This document shows, in pieces, positions 51,157 through 58,867 of a stretch of DNA of 64,000 nt. Location: NCBI GenBank assembly GCA_041737835.1, contig JBGSQY010000051.1; one strand, written 5' to 3'. Below the pieces are notes generated by a model. The model saw only the letters and a program-made list of their open reading frames with translations, had not been told where the DNA came from and did no database searches. Within the stretch, counting starts at the first letter, position 1. Every line of letters starts with the position of its first letter. The translations under genes and the position numbers were made by a program. This DNA is from Bythopirellula sp041737835 (GTDB lineage Bacteria > Planctomycetota > Planctomycetia > Pirellulales > Lacipirellulaceae).

Positions 51157-52176
51157 TCAGCTGGCGACTTTCGATAGCGCCGGACGTGACGAGCCGTTTT
51201 GCACCGACGTTCCTTTGCGGAACACGAAGCCCCGGTCGACTTCGATAAACCCGAGACTTTGATAGAAGGCGAGTGCTTGTTCGTTGGTCGACATGCACTG
51301 GGCCTCGATCGTGGCGACGCCGCGACGGCGTAAGAGGCGAAATGCTTCGCCCAAGAGAAATGAGGCACAGCCTTGCCGCCGCCACTCGGGCAGCACTTCC
51401 AACTCGAATAGCCCCGCGGTACAGATGCCCCAACAGGCCGACAGAGGTTGCACGTCCCAGAACGACGCCGTGGCGATGGGCGTTCCGCTGTTCTTGTCGA
51501 GCAACTGGAAGCGGTCGCGTTGCTGTGAACCCCACACGCAAGCTTCCCACCAATTGCAACTCAACGGATCGACTGTTTCTTCAAATCGCGTGACGCGACC
51601 GATCTGCCGCACTTTGCGCGAAATGGGCGGCCGAAAACGCACGAGATCGTTTTGCAAAATACAAACTTGCCCAGCTTCGCTATAACCGCGGCGCGAGCAT
51701 GATTCGCGGAGCAGTTTGTTCGCTTGCAGGACACCAGGGATCTCGCTGCCGCCGTACAGTCCCAAATAAAATGAGTTAAGCGGCTTGATTCCACCGGCGT
51801 AAATCACCGTGGCCCCCGACGAACGCAAATACTCTTCGCTCGCGGCCAGCAGCATATCCACCAGCGCGTTGTCTTCGAAGCCGGCACGCAACATAAGCAT
51901 GTGCGTCGTGCCCATTGTTTTATCGAGCTTCGTGCCGTCGTCGTTGGGACCGAAACCAGCGTGGGCAAAACCGACGACCTGTCCATCGAGTTCGGCAACG
52001 ATCAAACCATTGCGATCGAAGTGCGCCTTCGAGAACACCGCGAATTCCAACATCGGTGCCGACACTGGCTGTAGAATCCCCCGCTGCGGCGGTTGGCTGC
52101 GCCAAATTTCCGCTAAGTGCGGTGGATCCGTGTTACGAAACGAGCGAAGGTGATACACGTTGCGAACGACATCCAA
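51157..52176 (-). CDS. Tandem GNAT-fold acetyltransferase
   Basis: A 339-residue protein with two GNAT folds. The first spans about 8-150 (RSFRNTDPPHLAEIW, LIVAELDGQVVGFAHAGF and LVDMLLAASEEYLRSSGATVIYAGG). The second, about 185-320, has the acetyl-CoA loop PEWRRQGCASFLLGEAFRLLRRRG and STNEQALAFYQSLGF. Only the second has a clear R/Q-x-x-G-x-G/A-like loop. It could be a mycothiol-synthase-like or peptide N-acetyltransferase. The substrate is unknown. Confidence 0.8.
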   Translation of the reverse strand: MDVVRNVYHLRSFRNTDPPHLAEIWRSQPPQRGILQPVSAPMLEFAVFSKAHFDRNGLIVAELDGQVVGFAHAGFGPNDDGTKLDKTMGTTHMLMLRAGFEDNALVDMLLAASEEYLRSSGATVIYAGGIKPLNSFYLGLYGGSEIPGVLQANKLLRESCSRRGYSEAGQVCILQNDLVRFRPPISRKVRQIGRVTRFEETVDPLSCNWWEACVWGSQQRDRFQLLDKNSGTPIATASFWDVQPLSACWGICTAGLFELEVLPEWRRQGCASFLLGEAFRLLRRRGVATIEAQCMSTNEQALAFYQSLGFIEVDRGFVFRKGTSVQNGSSRPALSKVAS

Positions 52177-52322
52177 GGTGGGACTGGGGGGATGTATTAG
52201 GAGGGAGCTCTCTGAAGTTCCAAATTTCAGCAGCTTTCCAGATTATGGCACGGTTGGCATCCGTAGCAAGTGGAAGTGCAAATTCTGGCCCTACAATTAT
52301 GCTTTTGCGAAATTGTCACCTG

Positions 52323-53255
52323 TCAGGCAGCATGTTGTTTTCGCAAAAGCCGACGATTTTGGCGGTCATCGGGTGATCCACGCCACCGCCGATGAACCCA
52401 CCAATACTGATCCGGGGCATCGCGGACCAGCTTTTCGAGGTTTTTCGTATACCATTCGGTGAGCAAAGGAATCGTTCCCAAGGCAAAGTCCTTCTCTGCC
52501 GGGTCCACGATTCCAGTGATATCCATCTTGATGCAGAGTGGCCCGCCCCTTCGCACCGCCGCCGATACCAAAGTGCGTGCCTTACTTCCTAAAGAGAACA
52601 CGGCTACCGCTTTATGAGTCGAAGCCGGTCGGCCAAAGAACTCGACCCAACATCCGGCGGTGCTGGCGAATTGATCCCCTAACAGCACCAGGGTCCCACC
52701 CTGATCCAACACCTCGGCGATCTGCGGCCCGCTGCCATGTTTGGGCAACATGTACTGCCCCTTCGAACCGCGAAACTCATTCACAAAGCGATCCAAATAG
52801 GGATTATCGAGCGGCCGGGCAATCGTGTGGGTGGGAAAGCCATGCAGAGCCAGCAAATAGCCGCCGAGTTCAAAATTGCCAAGGTGGCCGGAAATAATCA
52901 CGCTTGGCCGATCGTCGATCAATGCTGCAATCGCCGCGCGCATGTTTGTGAAGCTAGAATGCTGCCGCCAGTTGCTGCGATGCAGCTTGCGCGGTGCATG
53001 GGCGATCTCGGCGATCATCAAAAACAGATGCTGCCACATGGCGAGCGCAATTTGTTCGCGTTCACCTTGAGACTTTTCCGGAAATGCGATCAGCAAGTTT
53101 TCTTCGACGACCTGCCTACGAAAACGGAGTACGTTCCAACAAACCCAACCAAGTTGATCGCAAATCGGCGCAAGCATCTTGAGCGGCATGGCCTGCAAGC
53201 CACAGATCAAAATCCGCACGATGAGATAGACAACGTAATCAAAGACCGGCTTCAT
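52323..53255 (-). CDS. LpxL/HtrB-like lipid A lysophospholipid acyltransferase
   Basis: A 310-residue protein with an N-terminal hydrophobic segment (VVYLIVRILICGLQAM) and the acyltransferase HX4E motif at H124-E129 (SGHLGNFELGG). It then has FVNEFRGSKGQYMLP, TLVLLGDQFAST and ITGIVDPAEKD. The ending NLEKLVRDAPDQYWWVHRRWR is typical of LpxL-family enzymes. It transfers an acyl chain from acyl-ACP to a lipid A precursor or similar acceptor at the inner membrane. It implies an LPS-like outer leaflet. Confidence 0.88.
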   Translation of the reverse strand: MKPVFDYVVYLIVRILICGLQAMPLKMLAPICDQLGWVCWNVLRFRRQVVEENLLIAFPEKSQGEREQIALAMWQHLFLMIAEIAHAPRKLHRSNWRQHSSFTNMRAAIAALIDDRPSVIISGHLGNFELGGYLLALHGFPTHTIARPLDNPYLDRFVNEFRGSKGQYMLPKHGSGPQIAEVLDQGGTLVLLGDQFASTAGCWVEFFGRPASTHKAVAVFSLGSKARTLVSAAVRRGGPLCIKMDITGIVDPAEKDFALGTIPLLTEWYTKNLEKLVRDAPDQYWWVHRRWRGSPDDRQNRRLLRKQHAA

Positions 53256-53431
53256 GCGCCCCGCAGCTCCTTCCTTGGAGCGAACATTGTCGCCGAAAAC
53301 ACGGATTCGCGGAAATACCGATTCCCCGCTAGCTTGTCACGCAAATACTGCTAGCCGGAGAGCAACGCCTTTCCGGGAACACCCGTGATTTTGCAGAAGC
53401 CCGCGCTCTCCGCGCCTCTGCGTGAGACCTC

Positions 53432-54478
53432 TTACCCCGCCAGCTTCACCGACTTGCCCGTCTTCGCCGATTTGTAGATCGCCAGAATAATCTCAACCGA
53501 CTTTCGTGCTTCAGCGCCATCAATCGCCGGCGTCGTGTCATTCTTGATCGCTTTCACAAAGTCTTGAAACTGCTTGGCGTGGCCGTGGTGGCCAATCGCG
53601 GCGGGATCGGCGGCACCGCCCCCCGAGCTTTTTTTGTTTTTCATCGCATCGAGAATCGCGTCATCGCCCCGCGCCTTGTCGGCGAATTCCCAACTCTTGA
53701 TGTCCTCTTCTTCTAACACGGCCGAGCCGCGCGTGCCGTGCAGTTCGATCCGCTTGAGATAGCCTGGATAAACGCCCGTCGACGCTTCGATCACGCCGAG
53801 CGCGCCGTTGGCAAACGTCAGCGTGGCCGTGGCGACGTCTTCGACTTCGATCCGCTTGTGCGCGAGCGTGGCTGTGAATGCCTGCACTTTGGCCACCGGT
53901 CCCATCAACCACATCAATAGATCGACCGTGTGAATCGCTTGATTCATCAGCGCGCCGCCGCCGTCGAGTTTCCAAGTCCCTCGCCAGGCGCCGCTGTCGT
54001 AATACTCCTGCGACCGCCACCACTTCACATAAGCATCTCCCAACGTCAGTGTGCCAAACCGGCCCGTGTCGACGGCTTGCTTCAGCTTGAGCGACGAATC
54101 GTGAAACCGCGATTGAAACACGGTCGACAGTTTTACGCCATATTTTTCACACGCATTGATGATTTGATCGCAACGCTTGAGCGTCACTTCCAGTGGCTTT
54201 TCAATGATGACGTGCTTGCCCGTCTTCGCCGCGGCGACGGCCGGTTCCATGTGCGCACCGCTTGCAGTGGTGATGGCCACGGCGTCGACCTTTTCGTCGG
54301 CCAGCATCGCCTCGAGCGAATGATAAGCTTGGCAGCCAAACTCTTCGGCAAACTTGTCGGCCTTCTCCGGCGTGCGATTGAAGCAGGCCACCAGCTTCGC
54401 CCCCCGCACGTCGCCGATCGCCCGTGCGTGAAACTTGCTAATCATCCCCGTGCCAATAATCCCAAACCCCACCGACAT
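53432..54478 (-). CDS. Gfo/Idh/MocA-family oxidoreductase
   Basis: A 348-residue protein from the ATG at 54478. The Rossmann loop is GFGIIGTGMISKFHARAI, with a VAITTASGAHMEP segment, then the catalytic IIEKPLEVTLKRCD and the domain-2 GGGALMNQAIHTVDLLMWLMGPVAKVQAF. These are the full Gfo/Idh marks with the EKP lysine intact, unlike the gene at 3688 and the anchored relative at 44006. It probably acts on a sugar or inositol derivative. There is no operon mate. Confidence 0.9.
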   Translation of the reverse strand: MSVGFGIIGTGMISKFHARAIGDVRGAKLVACFNRTPEKADKFAEEFGCQAYHSLEAMLADEKVDAVAITTASGAHMEPAVAAAKTGKHVIIEKPLEVTLKRCDQIINACEKYGVKLSTVFQSRFHDSSLKLKQAVDTGRFGTLTLGDAYVKWWRSQEYYDSGAWRGTWKLDGGGALMNQAIHTVDLLMWLMGPVAKVQAFTATLAHKRIEVEDVATATLTFANGALGVIEASTGVYPGYLKRIELHGTRGSAVLEEEDIKSWEFADKARGDDAILDAMKNKKSSGGGAADPAAIGHHGHAKQFQDFVKAIKNDTTPAIDGAEARKSVEIILAIYKSAKTGKSVKLAG

Positions 54479-54492
54479 GATACCTCCCACGA

Positions 54493-54641
54493 TTCACCAC
54501 AAAGGCTCAAAGAGCACGAAGAAAAGTAGTTCTTAATTTGACGACACTTGCCCAAAGAGCATATTCAATTTGGCGATGTTTCGACATACTTGGAACTTCA
54601 TAAATTGATGTCCTTGGTGCCCTTTGTGTCTTCGTGGTTAA
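54493..54641. repeat. Inverted repeat of the ACCACGAA family, copy B
   Basis: A 29-base left arm (54493-54521, TTCACCACAAAGGCTC start) pairs with a right arm at 54613-54641 at 23 of 29 positions. A single-arm relative lies at about 21121-21160 (CTCTGTGTCTCCGTGGTG). The right arm would be translated if the trmL-like gene started at 54548, which argues for the later start. Confidence 0.65.
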
Positions 54642-54646
54642 CTTCC

Positions 54647-55123
54647 GTGCCCAACGAACCCCAACTTCACGTCGTCCTCTACCAGCCCGAGATTCACTAC
54701 AACACCGGTAACATCGGCCGGACCTGTGTGGCCGTCGGCGCGAAACTGTGGCTCGTCAAACCGCTGGGCTTCAACATCGACGATGCCTCGGTGCGGCGGG
54801 CCGGGCTCGATTACTGGGAACTCCTGAATCTGGAAGTCGTCGAGAATTGGGCTGAGTTGGTGGCACGGCTGCCCGCCGAGAATCATTGGTACTTCACCAA
54901 AAGGGCGACCATCAATTACGGCGACGCGCAGTTCCTGCCAGGGGCCGCGCTGGTTTTCGGCAGCGAATCGGCGGGTCTTCCCGGCGAAATTCTCACCCGC
55001 CCCGAGCGTTGCTTACGAATCCCGATGCGTCCGGAAGTGCGCTGCCTCAATCTGTCGAACGCAGCTGCCCTGGGCTGCTACGAGGCTTGGCGGCAGTGGG
55101 GCGGCCTGTCGGAAGGTGTTTAA
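54647..55123 (+). CDS. trmL: tRNA (cytidine(34)-2'-O)-methyltransferase-like SPOUT protein
   Basis: A 158-residue SPOUT enzyme, starting at a GTG at 54647. Early VVLYQPEIHYNTGNIGRTCVA and the knot residues ALVFGSESAGLPGEIL and RIPMRPEVRCLNLSNAAALGCYEAWRQWGG are the TrmL marks. It methylates the 2'-O of the wobble base of leucine tRNAs using SAM. With the later start the length fits TrmL (about 157 residues). The upstream ATGs lie in a dispersed repeat. Confidence 0.92.
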   Translation: MPNEPQLHVVLYQPEIHYNTGNIGRTCVAVGAKLWLVKPLGFNIDDASVRRAGLDYWELLNLEVVENWAELVARLPAENHWYFTKRATINYGDAQFLPGAALVFGSESAGLPGEILTRPERCLRIPMRPEVRCLNLSNAAALGCYEAWRQWGGLSEGV

Positions 55124-55364
55124 CCGACCACCGAGTCTCCGCCTTGAGTAGATTCTGCCCAAATCCACAGAAAAACGGCGAATTTTTTCGCGTCTGCGCG
55201 GATTGTTCGCTTCGGAACACCCCCATTTTATGCAAGAATAATACTCTGCCGAAACAAGAATCAGCGGCGGTGCGCCGTGGCGGTTGGCGCAATTGTCACA
55301 GGAGAATTGACGACTGGCGGCCTACAAGTCACGATAATGCCTGCTCTTTGAGGTGGAATCTGCA

Positions 55365-56243
55365 ATGACTGTTGTCAGTGGCTTTGAAAAAATTGTTCGT
55401 GTAAATGAACCGCTCGCCGAGCGGACTTGGCTCAAGATCGGTGGACACGCCGAATTCTTCGCCGAGCCCAAGACCGTCGACGAACTGCGGGCCCTCGTGC
55501 GCCGTTGTCGCGACGAAGAAGTTCCGATCCGCATTCTCGGTGGTGGTTCGAATATCTTGATCCGCGATGATGGTGTTCCCGGCATGGTGCTGAGCCTCGC
55601 CGGTGGCGATTTCGCGGAAATCCAAATTCGCGGCAACCGCCTCACGGCCGGTGGCGGAGCAAAGCTCGCTCATGCGATTAGTGAATCGGTCCGTGCTGGC
55701 CTCGCTGGCCTGGAGCCACTCGTTGGCATTCCCGGCTCGGTAGGTGGTGCACTCCACGGCAACTCGGGTAGCCGCGCAGGCGACATTGGCCAATGGGCCT
55801 GCCGCGCGACCGTGATGACCCGTGCTGGCGAAATCCTCCAACGCGACCGTGAAGACCTCGTCTTCGCCTACCGCCAAAGCAGCCTCGACGAGCTGGTGAT
55901 CCTCAACGCCGAATTCTTGCTAGAAGAAGACGACCCCGAGCAACTCACCAAGCGGATGCAGAAGCAGTGGATCGTCAAGAAAGCCGGCCAACCGCTTTCG
56001 CATCAGAATTGTGCCACGGTCTTCAAGAACCCACGCGGCATGAGCGCGGGGATGTTGATCGATCAGGCCGGGCTCAAGGGAACCCGCGTCGGCGGGGCCG
56101 AAGTCAGCCAACGCCATGCGAATTTCATCGTCGCCACCGAAGGTGCCACGAGCCAGGACGTGCTGCGGCTTATCGACATGATTCGCAGCCGCGTGGCCGA
56201 GCGTCTCGGCGTGGAATTAGAAACCGAACTCGAGATTTGGTAA
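55365..56243 (+). CDS. murB: UDP-N-acetylenolpyruvoylglucosamine reductase
   Basis: A 292-residue MurB. The FAD-binding half has LKIGGHAEFFAEP, ILGGGSNILIRDD and GIPGSVGGALHGNSGSR. Then YRQSSL, and the catalytic region QNCATVFKNPRGMSAGMLID, GLKGTRVGGAEVS and the late ELETELEIW glutamate. In most MurB the position before VFKNP is Ser or Cys (GS or GC); here it is AT (Thr). The enzyme reduces the enolpyruvyl moiety to form UDP-MurNAc. I start at the ATG at 55365 with GAGGTGG 8 bases before; a GTG at 55353 is also in frame. Confidence 0.93.
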   Translation: MTVVSGFEKIVRVNEPLAERTWLKIGGHAEFFAEPKTVDELRALVRRCRDEEVPIRILGGGSNILIRDDGVPGMVLSLAGGDFAEIQIRGNRLTAGGGAKLAHAISESVRAGLAGLEPLVGIPGSVGGALHGNSGSRAGDIGQWACRATVMTRAGEILQRDREDLVFAYRQSSLDELVILNAEFLLEEDDPEQLTKRMQKQWIVKKAGQPLSHQNCATVFKNPRGMSAGMLIDQAGLKGTRVGGAEVSQRHANFIVATEGATSQDVLRLIDMIRSRVAERLGVELETELEIW

Positions 56244-56246
56244 GGA

Positions 56247-56307
56247 AACGTAGTGGTGGCTTCCAGCCGCCATTGAGCGAGTTAACCAACGGCTAGAAGC
56301 CGACGTT
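56247..56307. repeat. GGCTTC-AGCCG inverted repeat
   Basis: Between murB and ftsQ, AACGTAGTGGTGGCTTCCAG (56247 on) and CGGCTAGAAGCCGACGTT (56290-56307) form imperfect arms around a short loop. It overlaps no gene. It could shape the 3' end of the murB message. Confidence 0.55.
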
Positions 56308-56337
56308 ACAAAATTAAGAAATGTCGCGACTCAACGC

Positions 56338-56344
56338 AGGAGGT
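56338..56344 (+). promoter_or_regulatory. Ribosome-binding site deciding the ftsQ start
   Basis: AGGAGGT, a near-perfect Shine-Dalgarno, ends 6 bases before the GTG at 56351. It supports that start over the ATG at 56321, which has no such site. Confidence 0.75.
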
Positions 56345-56350
56345 GTTCGA

Positions 56351-57349
56351 GTGGCTACGATCAAACGCAAGAAATCCGCCGAAGTCAAGAATCCTCAGCC
56401 GGCAGCGCCGACGAAGGCTCCCAGCAAGAAGCTTTCTTTTGCAGTGCCACGTATGCGCGTGTTGCTCTCTCTCGTGGTTGTTGCGATGCTCGGTTGGGGC
56501 ATGCAGACCGTTTGGCAGCACGTCGCCCCGCTTGTGATTCATCGCCAACCGTATCTGCTTTCCGCCGAGCGAATTACGATGACCCCACAGCCCGAATGGA
56601 TCAGCTCAGATATTCGCGCCGAAGTCATCCGCAACGCGGGCCTGGATCAGCAACTCTCCGTGCTCGACGATGCCTTTATGAATGTCGTGCAAGACGGTTT
56701 CGTTCTGCACCCCTGGATTCGTTCGGTCGAAAAAATTACCAAGCAGCTTCCCGCGGGCGTACACGTTGATGTCACGTTTCGTAAGCCCGTGGCGGTCGTG
56801 GAAATGGCTAGCGAAGAAGGGATGTTGCTCGTACCTCTCGACGAACAAGCCGTTGTGTTGCCGATTGGGGATGTCCCCGAAATTCGCAAGCGCTACATGC
56901 CACGGATTCAAAACATCGTCGATCGTCCCCCGGTGGGGCAAAAATGGGACAGCCCCCGCGTACAAGGTGCGGTCGATCTCGCCGTGAAACTCTCGGACGT
57001 ATGGGAATCGCTGCATTTGGTCGATATCCTCCCCTCCACCCGGCCGGAGATTCTCGACGAGCATCGCTTTTTCGTCTACGACCTCATGACCCGCGGCGGG
57101 ACTCGGGTTGTGTGGGGAGCGGCCCCTGGGCAATCGCCGCCAGGTGAGGCCGACTTCGCATCTAAGCTCGACCGCCTGCGCAGCTGCGTCAATCAACACG
57201 GCCCGCTCGACACAGTGCAAAGCCCCGCGATTGTCGATGTGCGTAATCAGCTTACCGTCACGCCCAGGACCGTGAAAAAGACCGATGGCCCGGCTCGCAC
57301 GGTGAAGAAGGAAGACCCTGTCGACGAAGATACTTCGGTGGTGAAATAG
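56351..57349 (+). CDS. ftsQ: FtsQ-like division protein
   Basis: A 332-residue bitopic protein. It has a basic Lys/Pro-rich cytoplasmic tail, one transmembrane helix at about 35-55 (RVLLSLVVVAMLGWGMQTVW), then a POTRA-like region (ITMTPQPEWISSDIRAEVIRNAG, HPWIRSVEKITKQLPAGVHVDVTFRKPVAVVEM). A beta domain with LVPLDEQAVVLP and VVWGAAPGQ follows. FtsQ links divisome and wall proteins. There is no ftsA or ftsZ downstream, as known for planctomycetes. The tail after residue 310 is acidic and Lys-rich with a TVKK repeat. Confidence 0.85.
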   Translation: MATIKRKKSAEVKNPQPAAPTKAPSKKLSFAVPRMRVLLSLVVVAMLGWGMQTVWQHVAPLVIHRQPYLLSAERITMTPQPEWISSDIRAEVIRNAGLDQQLSVLDDAFMNVVQDGFVLHPWIRSVEKITKQLPAGVHVDVTFRKPVAVVEMASEEGMLLVPLDEQAVVLPIGDVPEIRKRYMPRIQNIVDRPPVGQKWDSPRVQGAVDLAVKLSDVWESLHLVDILPSTRPEILDEHRFFVYDLMTRGGTRVVWGAAPGQSPPGEADFASKLDRLRSCVNQHGPLDTVQSPAIVDVRNQLTVTPRTVKKTDGPARTVKKEDPVDEDTSVVK

Positions 57350-57442
57350 CAGTGTTCAGATTTGTGTGTGACGTTTAACAGAGAAACGTCAATTTAATGG
57401 AGGACCTTTTCTGCTTTTCAAATTTCGATCTTCTCTTAGCTC

Positions 57443-58612
57443 ATGCGCATGGGAACTCCCTACTTGATCGGAGCCATTCTGCTGTTCGGTTTTACCGAGG
57501 CTTCGTTTGCGCAGCTTCCCAACCTACCTGAATTGAATCCAGGTTCTTATGAAGATCCACAAGCGGCTCTATCCGTCGAAAAATGGGATGAAGTCGACAA
57601 GTCGGTTGAAAAAGCATTGGCATGGTTAGCCAGCCAGCAGCAACCCGACGGCTCGTTTGCGACGCTCCCGACCGGACAACCTGGGGTGACCAGTCTCGTG
57701 GTGATGGCATTTATGGCACAAGGGGAAGTTCCCGACGAGGGCATCTATGGCAAGCAACTCGCCCGTGCCATCGACTTTGTGACGAGATGCCAAAAGGATA
57801 ATGGCTTGTTGTCACTTGTGGGGCCGCTGGGCCTGATCGATCCCGGCTCGAATTATGAATGGACGGGGATACCAGCGTCTTACAACCACGCAATTTCTTC
57901 GCTCATGCTCAGCGAATCCTACGGCATGCATGGCTCTCGCAATAGTGCGAAGCGCCGTCAGATTCTTGAGTTGGCTCTGAAGCTGACACTCTCGATCCAG
58001 GATTCTCCGAAACGCGAAATCGATAAAGGTGGCTGGCGATACGTCTGCCACTGGGACGAAGCTGAGTCAGACCTTTCCATCACGGGTTGGTATCTCATGT
58101 CGCTTCGATCCGCGCGCAATGCAGGATTTGATATTGCCGATGAACCCATCGACGAGGCGATGGCCTATGTGCTCAAGTGTTATGACAAACAGGCACAAAC
58201 TTTCAGTTACACACTGGAGCCTCCGGGCCGACCATATAGCCGCGCGATGTCAGGGGCAGGCATTCTAGCATTGGCCCATGGCGGCCGTCATGAAAGCGTG
58301 GAGGCCCGCTCCGCGGGGGACTGGTTATTGCGGTACCGCTTCCGAACTTATAACGACGTCATGGGAGAAAAAGACAGTTACCACTACGGCACGTTCTATT
58401 CATGTCAGGCGATGTATCAGCTCGGCGGCCAATACTGGAAAGTCTACTACCCAACCGCTGTTGCACAACTTCTTGCTGGCCAGGAAGCAAACGGTTCTTG
58501 GAGCGTCGATTCCAATTACAACGAGGCGAACTATGGACAGTGTTACACCACGGCCTTAAGCGTTTTAGCCTTATCCGTTTCCAACGAGCTATTGCCCATC
58601 TTCCAGCGGTAA
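57443..58612 (+). CDS. Secreted terpenoid-cyclase-fold (prenyltransferase-repeat) protein
   Basis: A 389-residue protein with a signal peptide (LIGAILLFGFTEASFA). The mature chain is an alpha/alpha toroid of PF-repeat type: repeats such as KALAWLASQQQPDGSF, AIDFVTRCQKDNGLL, DLSITGWYLMSLRSA and AVAQLLAGQEANGSWS resemble squalene-oxidase/prenyltransferase repeats. The DxDD cyclase motif is not evident, so enzyme activity is doubtful. It is exported, which also argues against hopanoid synthesis. Planctomycetes have many such proteins of unknown role. Confidence 0.82.
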   Translation: MRMGTPYLIGAILLFGFTEASFAQLPNLPELNPGSYEDPQAALSVEKWDEVDKSVEKALAWLASQQQPDGSFATLPTGQPGVTSLVVMAFMAQGEVPDEGIYGKQLARAIDFVTRCQKDNGLLSLVGPLGLIDPGSNYEWTGIPASYNHAISSLMLSESYGMHGSRNSAKRRQILELALKLTLSIQDSPKREIDKGGWRYVCHWDEAESDLSITGWYLMSLRSARNAGFDIADEPIDEAMAYVLKCYDKQAQTFSYTLEPPGRPYSRAMSGAGILALAHGGRHESVEARSAGDWLLRYRFRTYNDVMGEKDSYHYGTFYSCQAMYQLGGQYWKVYYPTAVAQLLAGQEANGSWSVDSNYNEANYGQCYTTALSVLALSVSNELLPIFQR

Positions 58613-58867
58613 GTTTTTCTTTGGAACTTAGACCAAGCTTCGACTGACCAAAATGTGGTCATTTCTGAGCAAATGCCCAGCTCCCACCCGCGGCAAAGCG
58701 CAGGTGACAAAACCGTTATAATACGGCCACGAAACCGACCAATCGGCCAAATTCCTTGTCCAATCGGGAGCGCCCATCTATTCTGGAAACTGCGGCACTC
58801 GACGCATCTCCCAGAGAGCGGTTTGGCAATTCACTGCTCTCTTTTCCGACCGGAACAGGGCAACTTG

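Noticed and set aside
57443..58612. Squalene-hopene cyclase
   Set aside because: The repeats are of that fold, but the protein is too short, exported and lacks the DxDD catalytic motif.
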